Shown: positions 33,868-43,266, counted from the stretch's first letter. The stretch: 64,000 bases of DNA from Lachnospiraceae bacterium (GCA_029338735.1 JAQYAY010000057.1:1-64000); one strand, 5' to 3'. Numbers and translations are program-made. Notes: generated by a model from the letters alone, not told the origin.

Positions 33868-34643
33868 TCATCCTCCTTTTCATCGAAGAGATCAAGGATC
33901 ATCTGGATCTCGCCCATCCCCTTGCCGGTTTCTTTTGCTATCTCAAGCTCTGTATATCCCTGATGATACATGGACAAGACCTTGTCCTTTACTGCCTGCT
34001 TGTCCTCTGCTTCTTCAGCATCGTCTGCCTGTATAAGAGTGTCCTTTTCAGAAGATACTTCTTCCTCAATAGTCTCTTTGCTTTCTTCATCTGTATCCGA
34101 TGATTCCTCATGAGGCTCATCTGATGAGGCCTCGTTACGAAAGGGCTTATCGGAGGCCTTACTATCATCAGCAGATACAGGTGCAGGAAAAACTGATGTA
34201 GTGTTAGCTACTGTCTGTCTGCCGGATTCTGCAAGAAGCTCTCTCACATGTGATTCAGCCTCACCCAGTGTCTTTGTCATCTGTGTGATTGATTCCTGCT
34301 TGTCATTAAGCATCTGATACAGGAACAGAATCTCCTGATGTGTTTTGTCCATTGATTTGAATACACTGTCAGCATATTCACCTATGGACATGATGCGCTC
34401 ATTTGTCTCCTTGTCAGCACCATTCTCAAATTCTTCCTTTCTCTCAGAGAATATGTCATCAATGGATGAATCTATTTTCGATTCTGCATCATTCAGCTTT
34501 TTCTCAAGAAGTACTTTTATCTGCTCTTCACTGAGTCCCTCGATCTCACTCATGTCTGATGAAGACAGCTTCTCTGATACGAAGAAACTCCCAATAAAAA
34601 AGACTGCACCTATTACCAACAGTCCTATCTCTAATCCAGTCAT
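33864..34643 (-). CDS. membrane-anchored coiled-coil protein, DUF6115-like
   Basis: This 259-residue protein has an N-terminal transmembrane helix (residues ~4-22), a long charged helical region (~35-130) with heptad-like spacing, an acidic disordered stretch, and a C-terminal helix-turn-helix-like segment (LSMYHQGYTELEIAKETGKG). I associate this layout with DUF6115 proteins found in Clostridial flagellar loci; no function is known to me. It is coupled to the MltG-like gene and follows the small flagellar-locus protein by 13 bases. Confidence 0.7.
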   Translation of the reverse strand: MTGLEIGLLVIGAVFFIGSFFVSEKLSSSDMSEIEGLSEEQIKVLLEKKLNDAESKIDSSIDDIFSERKEEFENGADKETNERIMSIGEYADSVFKSMDKTHQEILFLYQMLNDKQESITQMTKTLGEAESHVRELLAESGRQTVANTTSVFPAPVSADDSKASDKPFRNEASSDEPHEESSDTDEESKETIEEEVSSEKDTLIQADDAEEAEDKQAVKDKVLSMYHQGYTELEIAKETGKGMGEIQMILDLFDEKEDE

Positions 34644-34656
34644 ACATATGCTCCAA

Positions 34657-34980
34657 TTATATCTTGATATCGAAAGAAGTGACCTCGCCCTTTTTTATGA
34701 CGCGGCCATCAGAATTCGCACTATCGCCTTTCTTCTGCTTTCCCTTTTTCTCATCCGAAAAGAAAGCGCTGCCATTGTGTCCATTCGGATCAAGCGCACT
34801 TTCCTTTGCTGATTCATTTTTCTTTGTCACTGTCTGCTGGGCCTGTTCCGCTTCTTTGGACACAGTCACAGACAAATTCTGCTGGTTGATCGCAGGACGG
34901 CTGTCATCCGCAGCTTTCTGTGTTGAAGCACCCTGCGTATTCTGTATCATTCCATTGAACTCTACCGGTCTGATAGACAT
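34657..34980 (-). CDS. small flagellar-locus protein of unknown function
   Basis: This 107-residue hydrophilic protein starts MSIRPVEFNGMIQNTQ and is rich in Lys, Gln, Ser and Ala, with no membrane segment. Short proteins with a similar N-terminus (RP-x-EFNG-x-IQ) lie after fapA in other Clostridial che-fla operons, which is the main reason to regard it as real. The gap to fapA is eight bases. It has no recognisable domain; a structural or chaperone-like role would be a guess. Confidence 0.65.
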   Translation of the reverse strand: MSIRPVEFNGMIQNTQGASTQKAADDSRPAINQQNLSVTVSKEAEQAQQTVTKKNESAKESALDPNGHNGSAFFSDEKKGKQKKGDSANSDGRVIKKGEVTSFDIKI

Positions 34981-34988
34981 ATTTCACC

Positions 34989-36596
34989 TCATGAGATCAC
35001 AGGATTTCTCTTGATTTCACCATTTTTCTGCTCAAACTGGACACATGAATATTTGTCAGTTGTGGTAAACGAAAGATCTGAAATGGTAATCGTAACTCCC
35101 GGGAATATCTCTTTGTGCACCACAACCTTGGATTGCTGACTCATAAGAAGATCCTGATGAAGAGCATTGAACTGCTCTCTGTGCTCCTTGAGATCATTCC
35201 TCAGCTGTTCAATTCTCGCGATTATATCTGACAGATATTTCCTGTTCTTGTCATCAAGGGACTTGCCTGATTTGATGAACTGTTCATAGCTGTCCACTAT
35301 AGGCTTTACCTTGTCGAGCTGCTTCGTCTCATCGAGTATCTGCTTCTGAAGAAGACCATACTGTCTCTTCTTCTCAGGATTGATCCCGACCTCGACTCTG
35401 GTGGCAGCTCCCATCTCAGAACCTATGGTCATTGATTCGACCTTGCCGCCGGCCCTCACAGTAGATCCAGCTATAAATCCCTTGTGATTCATCACCATGA
35501 CATCTGACGATGCACTGACATCACTGTACAGTATCGACCCGGTCTCCACATAGCCACCGGAAAAAATTCTCGCATTCTCGATATATGATGCCATGAAATT
35601 GCCCTTGCACTGAAGTAGGCCCTTGTTCATTCCATGCACTCCGCGCCTGGCGATGATCTGACCACCGGCATCTATGAAAGCCCCTTCGACTACACCATCT
35701 ATTACGATATCTCCGGTTGCCCTTACAGAAAATCCGCTCCTCACTGCTCCGGTAATCTGCACATTTCCATCGTAATCAATATTACCGGTGCTGTTGTCCA
35801 CATCGGATCGAACAACCAGCTCATCAGATACAATGACAGTCCCGTCCCTGTCAAGAACTACATGTCCGTCAATATCTGAATAGATCTCCGTTCCATCATC
35901 ATTAATGCTGATATTTTTCCCATACCTGAGGCCAAACGACTTGACCTCACGAACAGGAATAGTGCTTCCGAATACATCCTTACCAGCCTTTCCCGGCTCA
36001 GAAGGAATCAGTTTTGCAAGAAGATCACCCTTCTTCACGGAACATATTGTATTCAGATTCTTATAATCTACAGAACCGTCCTCCAGTCTCTTTGGACGAA
36101 GCGACGGATTGGTATTGAAATTGTAAATGATACGCGCATCGCGGCCTGTGACAGGCGGATCACCCTTGGCAAGTATATACTCAGTATTGTAATGTCTGTC
36201 TGAAATAAAGGAAATAATCGCGTCCTGGTCAATGCCATACACAATTCCCTTATTAGTCAGTTCCTCAATGATCTCTTTCGGTCCCAGTAAGTCTCCACCC
36301 GATGATGGTGGGAAAAATCTGACCGTTACCTTCATTCTGTCCAGAGAGACCTTTATGGTCATCAGCTCACCGAACTCAGGTCCATAATAATCGGAAAGCG
36401 GTATCACCGATGCAGTAGGAGCCATCAGCTGCTTCTCAAGAGCTTCCGGGTCGAAATTCCTGACACCATGATCACTCAGATATGAAGAAGCCTCTGACAG
36501 AGCCATGCTCCTGCCACCATCTGAAGGCGGAAAATATTTGGACCAGGCTTTTTGGTCTTTTATAAATATCTGGATATAACCATTTGAGATACTCAT
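34989..36596 (-). CDS. fapA: FapA family (DUF342) protein
   Basis: This 535-residue protein has an N-terminal mixed domain, a central right-handed beta-helix (~190-390; successive DIDGHVVLDRDG, GNVQITGAVRSGF and GDIVIDGVVEGAF steps) and a C-terminal coiled coil (~395-500). The domain is called flagellar assembly protein A after work in Vibrio, where it affects polar flagella placement. It lies between fliA and the small flagellar-locus gene. The beta-helix resembles bactofilins, but the N-terminal half and the coiled coil are those of DUF342. Confidence 0.9.
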   Translation of the reverse strand: MSISNGYIQIFIKDQKAWSKYFPPSDGGRSMALSEASSYLSDHGVRNFDPEALEKQLMAPTASVIPLSDYYGPEFGELMTIKVSLDRMKVTVRFFPPSSGGDLLGPKEIIEELTNKGIVYGIDQDAIISFISDRHYNTEYILAKGDPPVTGRDARIIYNFNTNPSLRPKRLEDGSVDYKNLNTICSVKKGDLLAKLIPSEPGKAGKDVFGSTIPVREVKSFGLRYGKNISINDDGTEIYSDIDGHVVLDRDGTVIVSDELVVRSDVDNSTGNIDYDGNVQITGAVRSGFSVRATGDIVIDGVVEGAFIDAGGQIIARRGVHGMNKGLLQCKGNFMASYIENARIFSGGYVETGSILYSDVSASSDVMVMNHKGFIAGSTVRAGGKVESMTIGSEMGAATRVEVGINPEKKRQYGLLQKQILDETKQLDKVKPIVDSYEQFIKSGKSLDDKNRKYLSDIIARIEQLRNDLKEHREQFNALHQDLLMSQQSKVVVHKEIFPGVTITISDLSFTTTDKYSCVQFEQKNGEIKRNPVIS

Positions 36597-36608
36597 CCGC
36601 CGCCTCCT

Positions 36609-37370
36609 TTATAACAAATCCATGTAACCGCCCATGACTTTGCGCATCTTGAGCAGTGCACGTGTATGCAGCTGAGATACTCTTGATTCGGAAACCGAGA
36701 GAACCTCACTGATTTCCTTAAGCGTCAGATCCTCATAGTAGTACATCAGAATGACCTTCTGCTCTTTCTCCGTCAGGAGTTTCATTGCCTCCTGCAACTT
36801 TTCTTTCAGCTCATCCCTTGATATCTTCTGTTCTGGTTCTTCAAAAAATGTATTCTTCTTTGTATCCATCGCAGGCTCATTGCCGCCTGCGTCCATAAAT
36901 TCATTGAGAGAGACAAGATTCGTCATCTTAAGAGAAGACATGAAATTCAGATAGTCTTCCTCTGTGAGTCCCATCTCATCTGCAATCTCTTCATCAGTTG
37001 GCTCTTTGCCATTATTCTGCCAGAGATTCTTGACAGCTTCATCATAGAGACGCTGTTTCTGCCTGATAGTACGCGGAATCCAGTCCATCTTACGTATCTG
37101 GTCAAGGATTGCTCCCTTGATACGCAGTGACGCATATGTCTCGAACTTGACGTCCTTGCTGACATCGAATTTGTCAATGGCGTCAATCAGACCGAAGACA
37201 CCGTACCCCACGAGATCATCGTACTCGACATTCTTGCCGAGATACATGCTCATCTTACCGGCAACTATCTTTACCAGAGGTGAATATTCAATTATGAGTT
37301 TTTCTCTGAGTGCCTGAGTCGGATGCTTGGCATATTCGTCCCAGAGCGAAGAATTGAACTTTGCAGCCAA
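36609..37370 (-). CDS. fliA: RNA polymerase sigma-28 (FliA/SigD/WhiG family)
   Basis: This 253-residue sigma factor directs late flagellar, motility and chemotaxis genes. Region 2 (YDDLVGYGVFGLIDAIDKFD; FETYASLRIKGAILDQIRKMDWIPR) and region 4 (LTLKEISEVLSVSESRVSQLH) are complete. It follows the small acidic membrane protein by 14 bases. I did not find a matching sigma-28 promoter in the window, so its targets (flagellin, chemoreceptors) are probably elsewhere. Confidence 0.96.
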   Translation of the reverse strand: MAAKFNSSLWDEYAKHPTQALREKLIIEYSPLVKIVAGKMSMYLGKNVEYDDLVGYGVFGLIDAIDKFDVSKDVKFETYASLRIKGAILDQIRKMDWIPRTIRQKQRLYDEAVKNLWQNNGKEPTDEEIADEMGLTEEDYLNFMSSLKMTNLVSLNEFMDAGGNEPAMDTKKNTFFEEPEQKISRDELKEKLQEAMKLLTEKEQKVILMYYYEDLTLKEISEVLSVSESRVSQLHTRALLKMRKVMGGYMDLL

Positions 37371-37384
37371 TTTACTTCACCTCT

Positions 37385-37699
37385 TTATTCTTTCTCTTCG
37401 TTGTCTTCTTCCTGTGACTCTGAAGAATCATCTGAATCTTCGGACTCTTCTTCAGCCTCTTTTTCAGCTTCTTCCTGTGCCTTCTTCTCTTCTTCCTTCT
37501 GATCAGTTTTAAAACCCATATCAAGGAATACCCTGACCAGACTTCCAAATATCCCGAAGATGACGACCGTCAGTAAGAGTCTGAGCACAAACTGACGGAA
37601 CGAAGCTTCCTGCAATATACTGATCACACATGAGATACCTGCAGCAGCAAGTGTAATCAGTATCGGAACCGGTTTTGTATTCGGTTTATTATATTTCAT
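37385..37699 (-). CDS. small membrane protein with acidic tail
   Basis: This 104-residue protein has two predicted transmembrane helices (about 10-28 and 35-58) and then about 45 residues composed almost only of Glu, Asp, Lys, Ala and Ser. Its start overlaps the end of cheD by four bases, so it is translated with the adaptation genes. A small protein at this place, between cheD and fliA, occurs in other Clostridial operons as far as I recall. Function unknown; it has no enzyme motif. Confidence 0.65.
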   Translation of the reverse strand: MKYNKPNTKPVPILITLAAAGISCVISILQEASFRQFVLRLLLTVVIFGIFGSLVRVFLDMGFKTDQKEEEKKAQEEAEKEAEEESEDSDDSSESQEEDNEEKE

Positions 37700-38181
37700 A
37701 TCTTATAAGGCATCTTTCCAACTGCTTTTATCAGAAAATCACCGTTTTCACTATACAGCTCTACTGTACGGCCATAGTTCTTGCCACAGTCCTCAGATAT
37801 CAGCGGTATGCCAAGCTGCTTCAGTTTGTTCCTGCAGGCAATGGCATTTCTCTCACCGACATTGATGGCATTGGATGCACCAGATATCTCAAACATCTTT
37901 GCTCCACCTGCGATCTTGGCACGTATTCTCGACTTCAGCGCTCCCTCTTTTATCATATCTTCGAGGAGCTTCTGAATGCCTGTATCTGCAAACTTTGCAA
38001 TGTTGGAGTTGTTTCTGATCTGTGTACTGTCTGGAAGCATGATATGAGCAAGACCAGTCACCTTCGTCACAGGATCATACAGTGCAATACCTATACAGGA
38101 GCCAAGACCTATAGTCGTAAGATTGTCTGGTGCATGACAGACCTTCAGGTCAGCCATGCCGACTTTTATCATGTCACCCAA
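37696..38181 (-). CDS. cheD: chemoreceptor glutamine deamidase CheD
   Basis: This 161-residue enzyme deamidates glutamines on chemoreceptors and binds CheC. The catalytic Cys29 (GLGSCIGIAL) and His46 (GLAHIMLP), with threonines at 22-23, match the family's Cys-His-Thr triad. The C-terminal SEDCGKNYGRTVELY segment is typical. It lies 16 bases after cheC, its usual partner and inhibitor. Confidence 0.96.
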   Translation of the reverse strand: MGDMIKVGMADLKVCHAPDNLTTIGLGSCIGIALYDPVTKVTGLAHIMLPDSTQIRNNSNIAKFADTGIQKLLEDMIKEGALKSRIRAKIAGGAKMFEISGASNAINVGERNAIACRNKLKQLGIPLISEDCGKNYGRTVELYSENGDFLIKAVGKMPYKI

Positions 38182-38197
38182 GTCCTAACCACTCCTC

Positions 38198-38818
38198 TTA
38201 AACCGGCAGCCCCAGTGCCTTCAGAATCTTCTGATACGAATCACCTTCAGGCATCAGAATATAATAACCGGAAATATCAAGGTCATCACCCATCTCAGTC
38301 TTGATCATAAGAGCGTTGTCGCCAACCATTCCAAACTGGATAGCCGGTACTGAAAGTATTGCGCCTGCCATATCTATTGCCACATATGGAACTGTCGGAG
38401 TGATCTTCAGATTGGTAAGACCTGAAAGAGCCGAAAGATAGGCTCCTGCTATGATATTTCCAATCTCCTTGATTGCAGAAAGATCCATCTCATCGAAATC
38501 CTCATTGTAATCAGGATCTCTCATCATGAGCCTGTTGACCAGGTGATGGGCAGAAGGCAGATCCATGAGGAACATCATGCTGCCTGTGATATCATTCTCA
38601 ACTCCAAGCATGATACCGACCACTACCTCATCCTCTGAGCCAATAGCACTCACTATTTTCTCAACCGGAGTCAGCTCGACATGCGGCACACTCATATTGA
38701 TCCTGACATTGAGCATGTTGGCTACAGCTGTAGTAGCATTTCCGGCACCTATGTTTCCGATTTCTGTAAGCACATCAGGGTACATCTTATTGATCTGCTC
38801 TAATGATAGTTTACTCAT
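38198..38818 (-). CDS. cheC: CheY-P phosphatase CheC
   Basis: This 206-residue protein dephosphorylates CheY and binds CheD. Both active-site motifs are intact: D-x3-E-x2-N in DVLTEIGNIGAG and S-x3-E-x2-N in SAIKEIGNIIAG. It therefore should be an active phosphatase with two sites. A second CheC-fold phosphatase, FliY, is encoded at 51.6-52.8 kb. It lies between cheW and cheD. Confidence 0.96.
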   Translation of the reverse strand: MSKLSLEQINKMYPDVLTEIGNIGAGNATTAVANMLNVRINMSVPHVELTPVEKIVSAIGSEDEVVVGIMLGVENDITGSMMFLMDLPSAHHLVNRLMMRDPDYNEDFDEMDLSAIKEIGNIIAGAYLSALSGLTNLKITPTVPYVAIDMAGAILSVPAIQFGMVGDNALMIKTEMGDDLDISGYYILMPEGDSYQKILKALGLPV

Positions 38819-38839
38819 TTTTCATCACTTCCTGAATAA

Positions 38840-39325
38840 TTATGACTTAGGATCGTCCATAATAGCAGATATATCAAAAATAGATATCAGATCATCGCCA
38901 GTCGTTCCGATGCCGTTGATAAATACGGAATCCGGCTTGTGATTGGTCTTGATATTACGATTGATCTCTGATTCACCAAGAGCTATTACTTCTTTCACTT
39001 CGTCAACAAGAATTCCTACATATCCGAGCTCTTCAAGCTTTAAAATGACTATTCTTGTCTTGTTCGTGATCACATCATCACCGAGTCCCATCTTTCTTCT
39101 GACAGACATAACTGGAACCACTTCACCACGCAGATTGATGACACCTACATAGTGATACTGAACCTTCGGAACCCTTGTGATCTTCTGCATACGGACGATA
39201 TTGTCCACATAGGAGATATCAATACCGTACTTCTCATCACCAATCTTTACGGCAATATACTGTTTCTTCTCTTCTTCTACTACATTGCCTGTATCTTTAT
39301 GCTTGATCTCATTCTTATTATCCAT
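38840..39325 (-). CDS. cheW: chemotaxis coupling protein CheW
   Basis: This 161-residue scaffold links chemoreceptors to CheA. The SH3-like double barrel is seen in QYIAVKIGDEKYGIDISYV, VPKVQYHYVGVINLRGEVVPV and LVDEVKEV. A polar N-terminal extension of about 20 residues precedes the domain. It is between cheA (11 bases) and cheC (21 bases). Confidence 0.97.
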   Translation of the reverse strand: MDNKNEIKHKDTGNVVEEEKKQYIAVKIGDEKYGIDISYVDNIVRMQKITRVPKVQYHYVGVINLRGEVVPVMSVRRKMGLGDDVITNKTRIVILKLEELGYVGILVDEVKEVIALGESEINRNIKTNHKPDSVFINGIGTTGDDLISIFDISAIMDDPKS

Positions 39326-39336
39326 GAGTTACCCCC

Positions 39337-41460
39337 TTAGAACATCGCATTTGAATCAAGGATCATAGCTACGTCACCATCACCAAGGATAGTAGCACCG
39401 CTTATCATCTTGTTGTTGTCCATTACCTTGCCGAGGGACTTGATAACGATTTCCTGCTGTCCGATCAGGCTGTCAACAACAAGACCGGCATAGTTCTCGC
39501 CCTTCTTGACGATTACTACTATCAGGTTGTCAGGCTTGTCTTCTCTAGGCTTGCAGTCAAGGAGCTCATCAAGATGAACAAGCGGAATAACAAGACCTCT
39601 CAGATAAATGACTTCCTTGGCCTGTACATACTTGATATCAGATACAGCTATGTTCTCGATATTCATGATGCTTGCAAGAGCGATTGCATATTTCTCATCT
39701 CTTACCTGAACCATGAGAGCCTGGATTATAGCAAGTGTAAGCGGAAGCCTGATAGTAAATGTAGAACCCTTGCCGAGCTCTGTCTTTACTTCTACATCTC
39801 CACCGAGTGCCTCGATATTGCTCTTTACTACATCGAGTCCTACGCCTCGTCCTGAAATATCTGTGACAACCTTGGACATTGAGAAACTCGGCATGAACAG
39901 GAAATCAATGATGTCCTTCTTTGTCAGGTTCTCTGCATCGTCTTCTGATACAAGTCCTCTCTCGATTGCCTTCTGCTTTACAGCCTCGGTATCAATTCCG
40001 GCACCGTCATCTCCTACCTGAATGATGACATTATTTCCTTCCTGATATGCATTCAGGAAGATCTGACCTGTCTCGGGCTTGCCAGCAGCTTTTCTGACCT
40101 CAGGAGCCTCAATACCATGATCTGCTGAATTACGGAGCAGATGCTGCAGAGGATCACCGATCTGGTCAACCACTGTACGGTCGAGCTCGGTATCCTCACC
40201 TGTCATTACAAGCTCCATAGGCTTCTTGAGTCTTCTGGAGAGGTCACGGATCATACGAGGGAACTTGTTGACAGTATTTTCAATAGGAACCATTCGAACC
40301 TTCATAACTGATTCATGAAGAGTCGTTGTGATACGCTCCAGATATTCAATCTGTTCCTGGAATGTCTGTCTTGTACCTGAATCCTGACCATTAGAAGCGG
40401 TCTCCTGAGCACTCAGTGCCACAAGAGAATTCTTGGCGATAATAAGCTCTGATACCTGATTCATCAGTGCATCGAGCTTCTCTATATCTACTCGTACTGT
40501 ACGGGCTGTTACTGGCTTGTTGATCGTCTGCTTTTTCTTGCTGTCCTTCTTGGCAGGTGCCTTGGCTGCTGCAGGAGCCGGAGCCTTTGCCTCTTCTTTT
40601 GGAGCTTCGGCAGGTGCCTGTTCAGTCTGTGTATTTGCAGCATCAGTGATCTTGAACATATCAGGTGTGACCTTGTCACAGTCAACTGACTCAATCTCTG
40701 ATACATTCTCAACTGCCTTCTTTATAGGATCAAGCTCCTGTGGTGAAGCAAGGATAAATGAAAATGCAAGATCAAACTTCTCATCCTCAATGTCCTGTGA
40801 GCTCGGTGAATAGATAAGGATCTCACCGAAATCCTCAACTGCCTTGTATACGAGGAAGGCTCTTGCTGCCTTCAGCATGCACTCTTTCTGTACATGGACT
40901 GTAAATCCATACAGATTCATGCCAGAAGCCTGATTCTCCTCGAGAGTCTTGATATCATTTTCCTCGAGTCTGATCTGCCTGTATGCATCCTTGGCATCAG
41001 CAGCCTCTTCCTTTGCCTGCTCTTCAGCCTTTTCATCTGCTGATGGAGCAGCCTCAACCGAGGCATCCTTATCCTTGCCGTTTGCAAGGAAATCATTCAG
41101 ACGCTTGATAAGAGCTGCATTGTCCTCATCGCCCTCATTTGAAGTCTGCTTGATCGTGTCGACATATGCTTCAATAGCATCCAGACAGTCAAAGAGGATA
41201 TCGATCAGATTTGAATTCACTTTGATCGTATCATTTCTGATCTCTGAGAAGACATTCTCCATGTCGTGAGTCAGATGCTGCATCTTCTTGAAGCCCATCG
41301 TTCCGGCCATTCCCTTAAGGGAGTGAGCAGCTCTGAATATCTCATTGATGACATCCTTGTTCTCTGGCTCCTTCTCAAGGATCATGATGTTGTCTGACAA
41401 AGCCTGAATATGCTCATTGGCCTCATCGATAAAAATGTCAAGATACTGTCCTACATCCAT
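39337..41460 (-). CDS. cheA: chemotaxis histidine kinase CheA
   Basis: This 707-residue kinase phosphorylates CheY and CheB. P1 (Hpt) has H46 in AAHSLKGMAGTMGF. A charged linker and a P2-like domain (~165-265) follow, then a Pro/Ala/Lys linker, P3 dimerisation helices, the P4 ATPase (N box LLRNSADHGIE, G1 box DDGAGID, G2 box GRGVGLDVV) and the P5 CheW-like domain to the end. All catalytic parts look intact. It follows cheB by four bases. Confidence 0.98.
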   Translation of the reverse strand: MDVGQYLDIFIDEANEHIQALSDNIMILEKEPENKDVINEIFRAAHSLKGMAGTMGFKKMQHLTHDMENVFSEIRNDTIKVNSNLIDILFDCLDAIEAYVDTIKQTSNEGDEDNAALIKRLNDFLANGKDKDASVEAAPSADEKAEEQAKEEAADAKDAYRQIRLEENDIKTLEENQASGMNLYGFTVHVQKECMLKAARAFLVYKAVEDFGEILIYSPSSQDIEDEKFDLAFSFILASPQELDPIKKAVENVSEIESVDCDKVTPDMFKITDAANTQTEQAPAEAPKEEAKAPAPAAAKAPAKKDSKKKQTINKPVTARTVRVDIEKLDALMNQVSELIIAKNSLVALSAQETASNGQDSGTRQTFQEQIEYLERITTTLHESVMKVRMVPIENTVNKFPRMIRDLSRRLKKPMELVMTGEDTELDRTVVDQIGDPLQHLLRNSADHGIEAPEVRKAAGKPETGQIFLNAYQEGNNVIIQVGDDGAGIDTEAVKQKAIERGLVSEDDAENLTKKDIIDFLFMPSFSMSKVVTDISGRGVGLDVVKSNIEALGGDVEVKTELGKGSTFTIRLPLTLAIIQALMVQVRDEKYAIALASIMNIENIAVSDIKYVQAKEVIYLRGLVIPLVHLDELLDCKPREDKPDNLIVVIVKKGENYAGLVVDSLIGQQEIVIKSLGKVMDNNKMISGATILGDGDVAMILDSNAMF

Positions 41461-41464
41461 TGGT

Positions 41465-42511
41465 TTAAACCCCCAGTTCCTTGCTGATAACTCTTGCTAT
41501 CTCTGTAATAGGTACTGTTTTGTCTGACAGGCCTTTGTCCTTCACAGACCTAGGCATGCCGTAGACCACACAGGAGCCTTCATCCTGGGTGATCGTGTAA
41601 ATATGTTTGCATTCCCTGAGTCTGGAAATGCCTTCTGTACCGTCAGATCCCATCCCTGTAAGAACTACACACAGGATATTGTCTGAACGTACTTTGCAAA
41701 GCGATTCGTACATCACATCTGCGCACGGTCTCAGATTGTGAACCGGAGGTGCATCATATACATGAGCTGCAAGCCTTCCTGCCCTGTCCTCTATGACCTC
41801 GAAATGTCTGCCGCCAGGTGCGATATATACACAGTCTGGTAAAAGCACTTCGCCATCAAGAGCTTCTCTTACTGCAACTCTTGATTCAGAGTCAATACGG
41901 TCTGCAAGAGATGCTGTAAAACCTGCCGGCATATGCTGTACTATAACTACCGGAACTCCTAAATGCTGAGGCAGCATAGGGATCAACTGATTCAGTGCCT
42001 GCGGGCCACCTGTCGAACATGCTATGGCAACAAGACTGTATCTGCGTGCTTTACCGGCACTTTCATTATTCTCTGCACCGGCTGCTGCAAAATGCGTCCT
42101 GTGTGATCTGTTTCCGTCAGCTACTGCATGAAGTGCATTGACGAGATCTCTGCGGAACTTCTCATTCCAAGCACTGTCTGAAAACCTGAACGGTCTCACA
42201 ACCACTTCTACAGCACCAGCCTCAAGAGCCTCAATCGTGACCTCACGATCCTCTCTGACTGCTGTAGAAATCGCTATCAGAGGAATACGAGACCCGTCTG
42301 ACTTCAGCTGCTTCAGAATCCTGACTCCGCTTCCATCACACAGATAGACATTCATTACTATACAGTCATATCTGTTATGTGATAACAGTTCAAGTGCGCT
42401 TTTACCGTCTCTCGCTGTATCTGCAACGGTAAACTGCGGTACAAAACTGATTATATCACACATTCTTTTTCTCATGAGTGCAGAGTCATCTACAACAAGA
42501 ACATTTAACAT
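41465..42511 (-). CDS. cheB: CheB methylesterase with degenerate receiver domain
   Basis: This 348-residue protein has an N-terminal receiver (1-~115) and a C-terminal methylesterase (~158-348). The esterase triad is intact: S166 (CSTGG), H193 (QHMP), D290 (GMGSDG). The receiver keeps the acidic pair D8-D9, but the phospho-acceptor position is Asn54 (IVMNVYLCDG; codon AAT at 42350-42352) and the conserved Lys is Arg106 (VVVRPF). Phosphorylation by CheA at the normal site is therefore unlikely, and the esterase may be unregulated or controlled otherwise. It overlaps ycgR by one base and precedes cheA. Confidence 0.95.
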   Translation of the reverse strand: MLNVLVVDDSALMRKRMCDIISFVPQFTVADTARDGKSALELLSHNRYDCIVMNVYLCDGSGVRILKQLKSDGSRIPLIAISTAVREDREVTIEALEAGAVEVVVRPFRFSDSAWNEKFRRDLVNALHAVADGNRSHRTHFAAAGAENNESAGKARRYSLVAIACSTGGPQALNQLIPMLPQHLGVPVVIVQHMPAGFTASLADRIDSESRVAVREALDGEVLLPDCVYIAPGGRHFEVIEDRAGRLAAHVYDAPPVHNLRPCADVMYESLCKVRSDNILCVVLTGMGSDGTEGISRLRECKHIYTITQDEGSCVVYGMPRSVKDKGLSDKTVPITEIARVISKELGV

Positions 42512-43266
42512 CAGATACCCTGCTCTTTCCTACGAAGTCTTCTCTGTACTTCGAATACATACTGCACAATTTTCTCTCTGAATCTCGGATTCCTGAAAAC
42601 GAACATGATCCTGTATCTGTAATTACCGGCGATTTCATTCTTTTCCTGTTCGAGAATCCGGCCGATTATCTCGATTGTATCCTTATCTGATTCTTCTTCG
42701 CCTCTGTCAAGAACAATCTTAAGAAGCACAAATTCAGTGCCAGTCAGATCACGTTCAGTCATGAACAGAGCGCCTCCGCCACTGATATTAAGAATAGTGC
42801 CCACTGCAGCACTCACATAATCCGGTACATTCTCCTGAAGATACTCATCAAGATCCGTGATCTCCAGAGGATCAAACTTCTCTCCTCCGAGTGGCAGACA
42901 GGTCGCATGAAGAGAGCAATCAAGCCTGAAAAATTCCCTCCTCTGGAACTTCTCTGGCGGAGTCATAAGTTCTGCATCCATAAGGAAAAAATGACCCTGT
43001 CTGTAGTGATTCAGTATCCTGCCCTGTGCGATCAGAAACCCCTTGTCCGTTGAAAAAGTAAAGTCATAACGCAGGTTCGTATCGAGGACCACCAGCTTGA
43101 GTTTATCCAGAGGGGCCTGCAGTACAAGAGTCCCGTCATCTTTTATATCGAAAATCTCAGACAGATACTTTACCACCTTGTCATAGCCGTTCTGCTGCTT
43201 TCTTGCCGTCTGCTGGGTAATAGTTATAGTAACTTTGCAACCGGCTTTCAATTCCATAGAAGTCAT
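42511..43266 (-). CDS. ycgR: PilZ-domain flagellar brake protein (YcgR/MotI type)
   Basis: This 251-residue protein has an N-terminal YcgR domain (to ~110) and a PilZ domain (~112-240). The cyclic di-GMP motif R-x3-R is present as RREFFR, and the second motif as NISGGG (N-x-S-x-x-G). Such proteins bind the stator or switch and slow the motor when cyclic di-GMP is high. Its start overlaps the flhG stop in TAATG. With the HD-GYP protein at 0.4-1.7 kb it is the second cyclic di-GMP component in the window. Confidence 0.93.
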   Translation of the reverse strand: MTSMELKAGCKVTITITQQTARKQQNGYDKVVKYLSEIFDIKDDGTLVLQAPLDKLKLVVLDTNLRYDFTFSTDKGFLIAQGRILNHYRQGHFFLMDAELMTPPEKFQRREFFRLDCSLHATCLPLGGEKFDPLEITDLDEYLQENVPDYVSAAVGTILNISGGGALFMTERDLTGTEFVLLKIVLDRGEEESDKDTIEIIGRILEQEKNEIAGNYRYRIMFVFRNPRFREKIVQYVFEVQRRLRRKEQGI

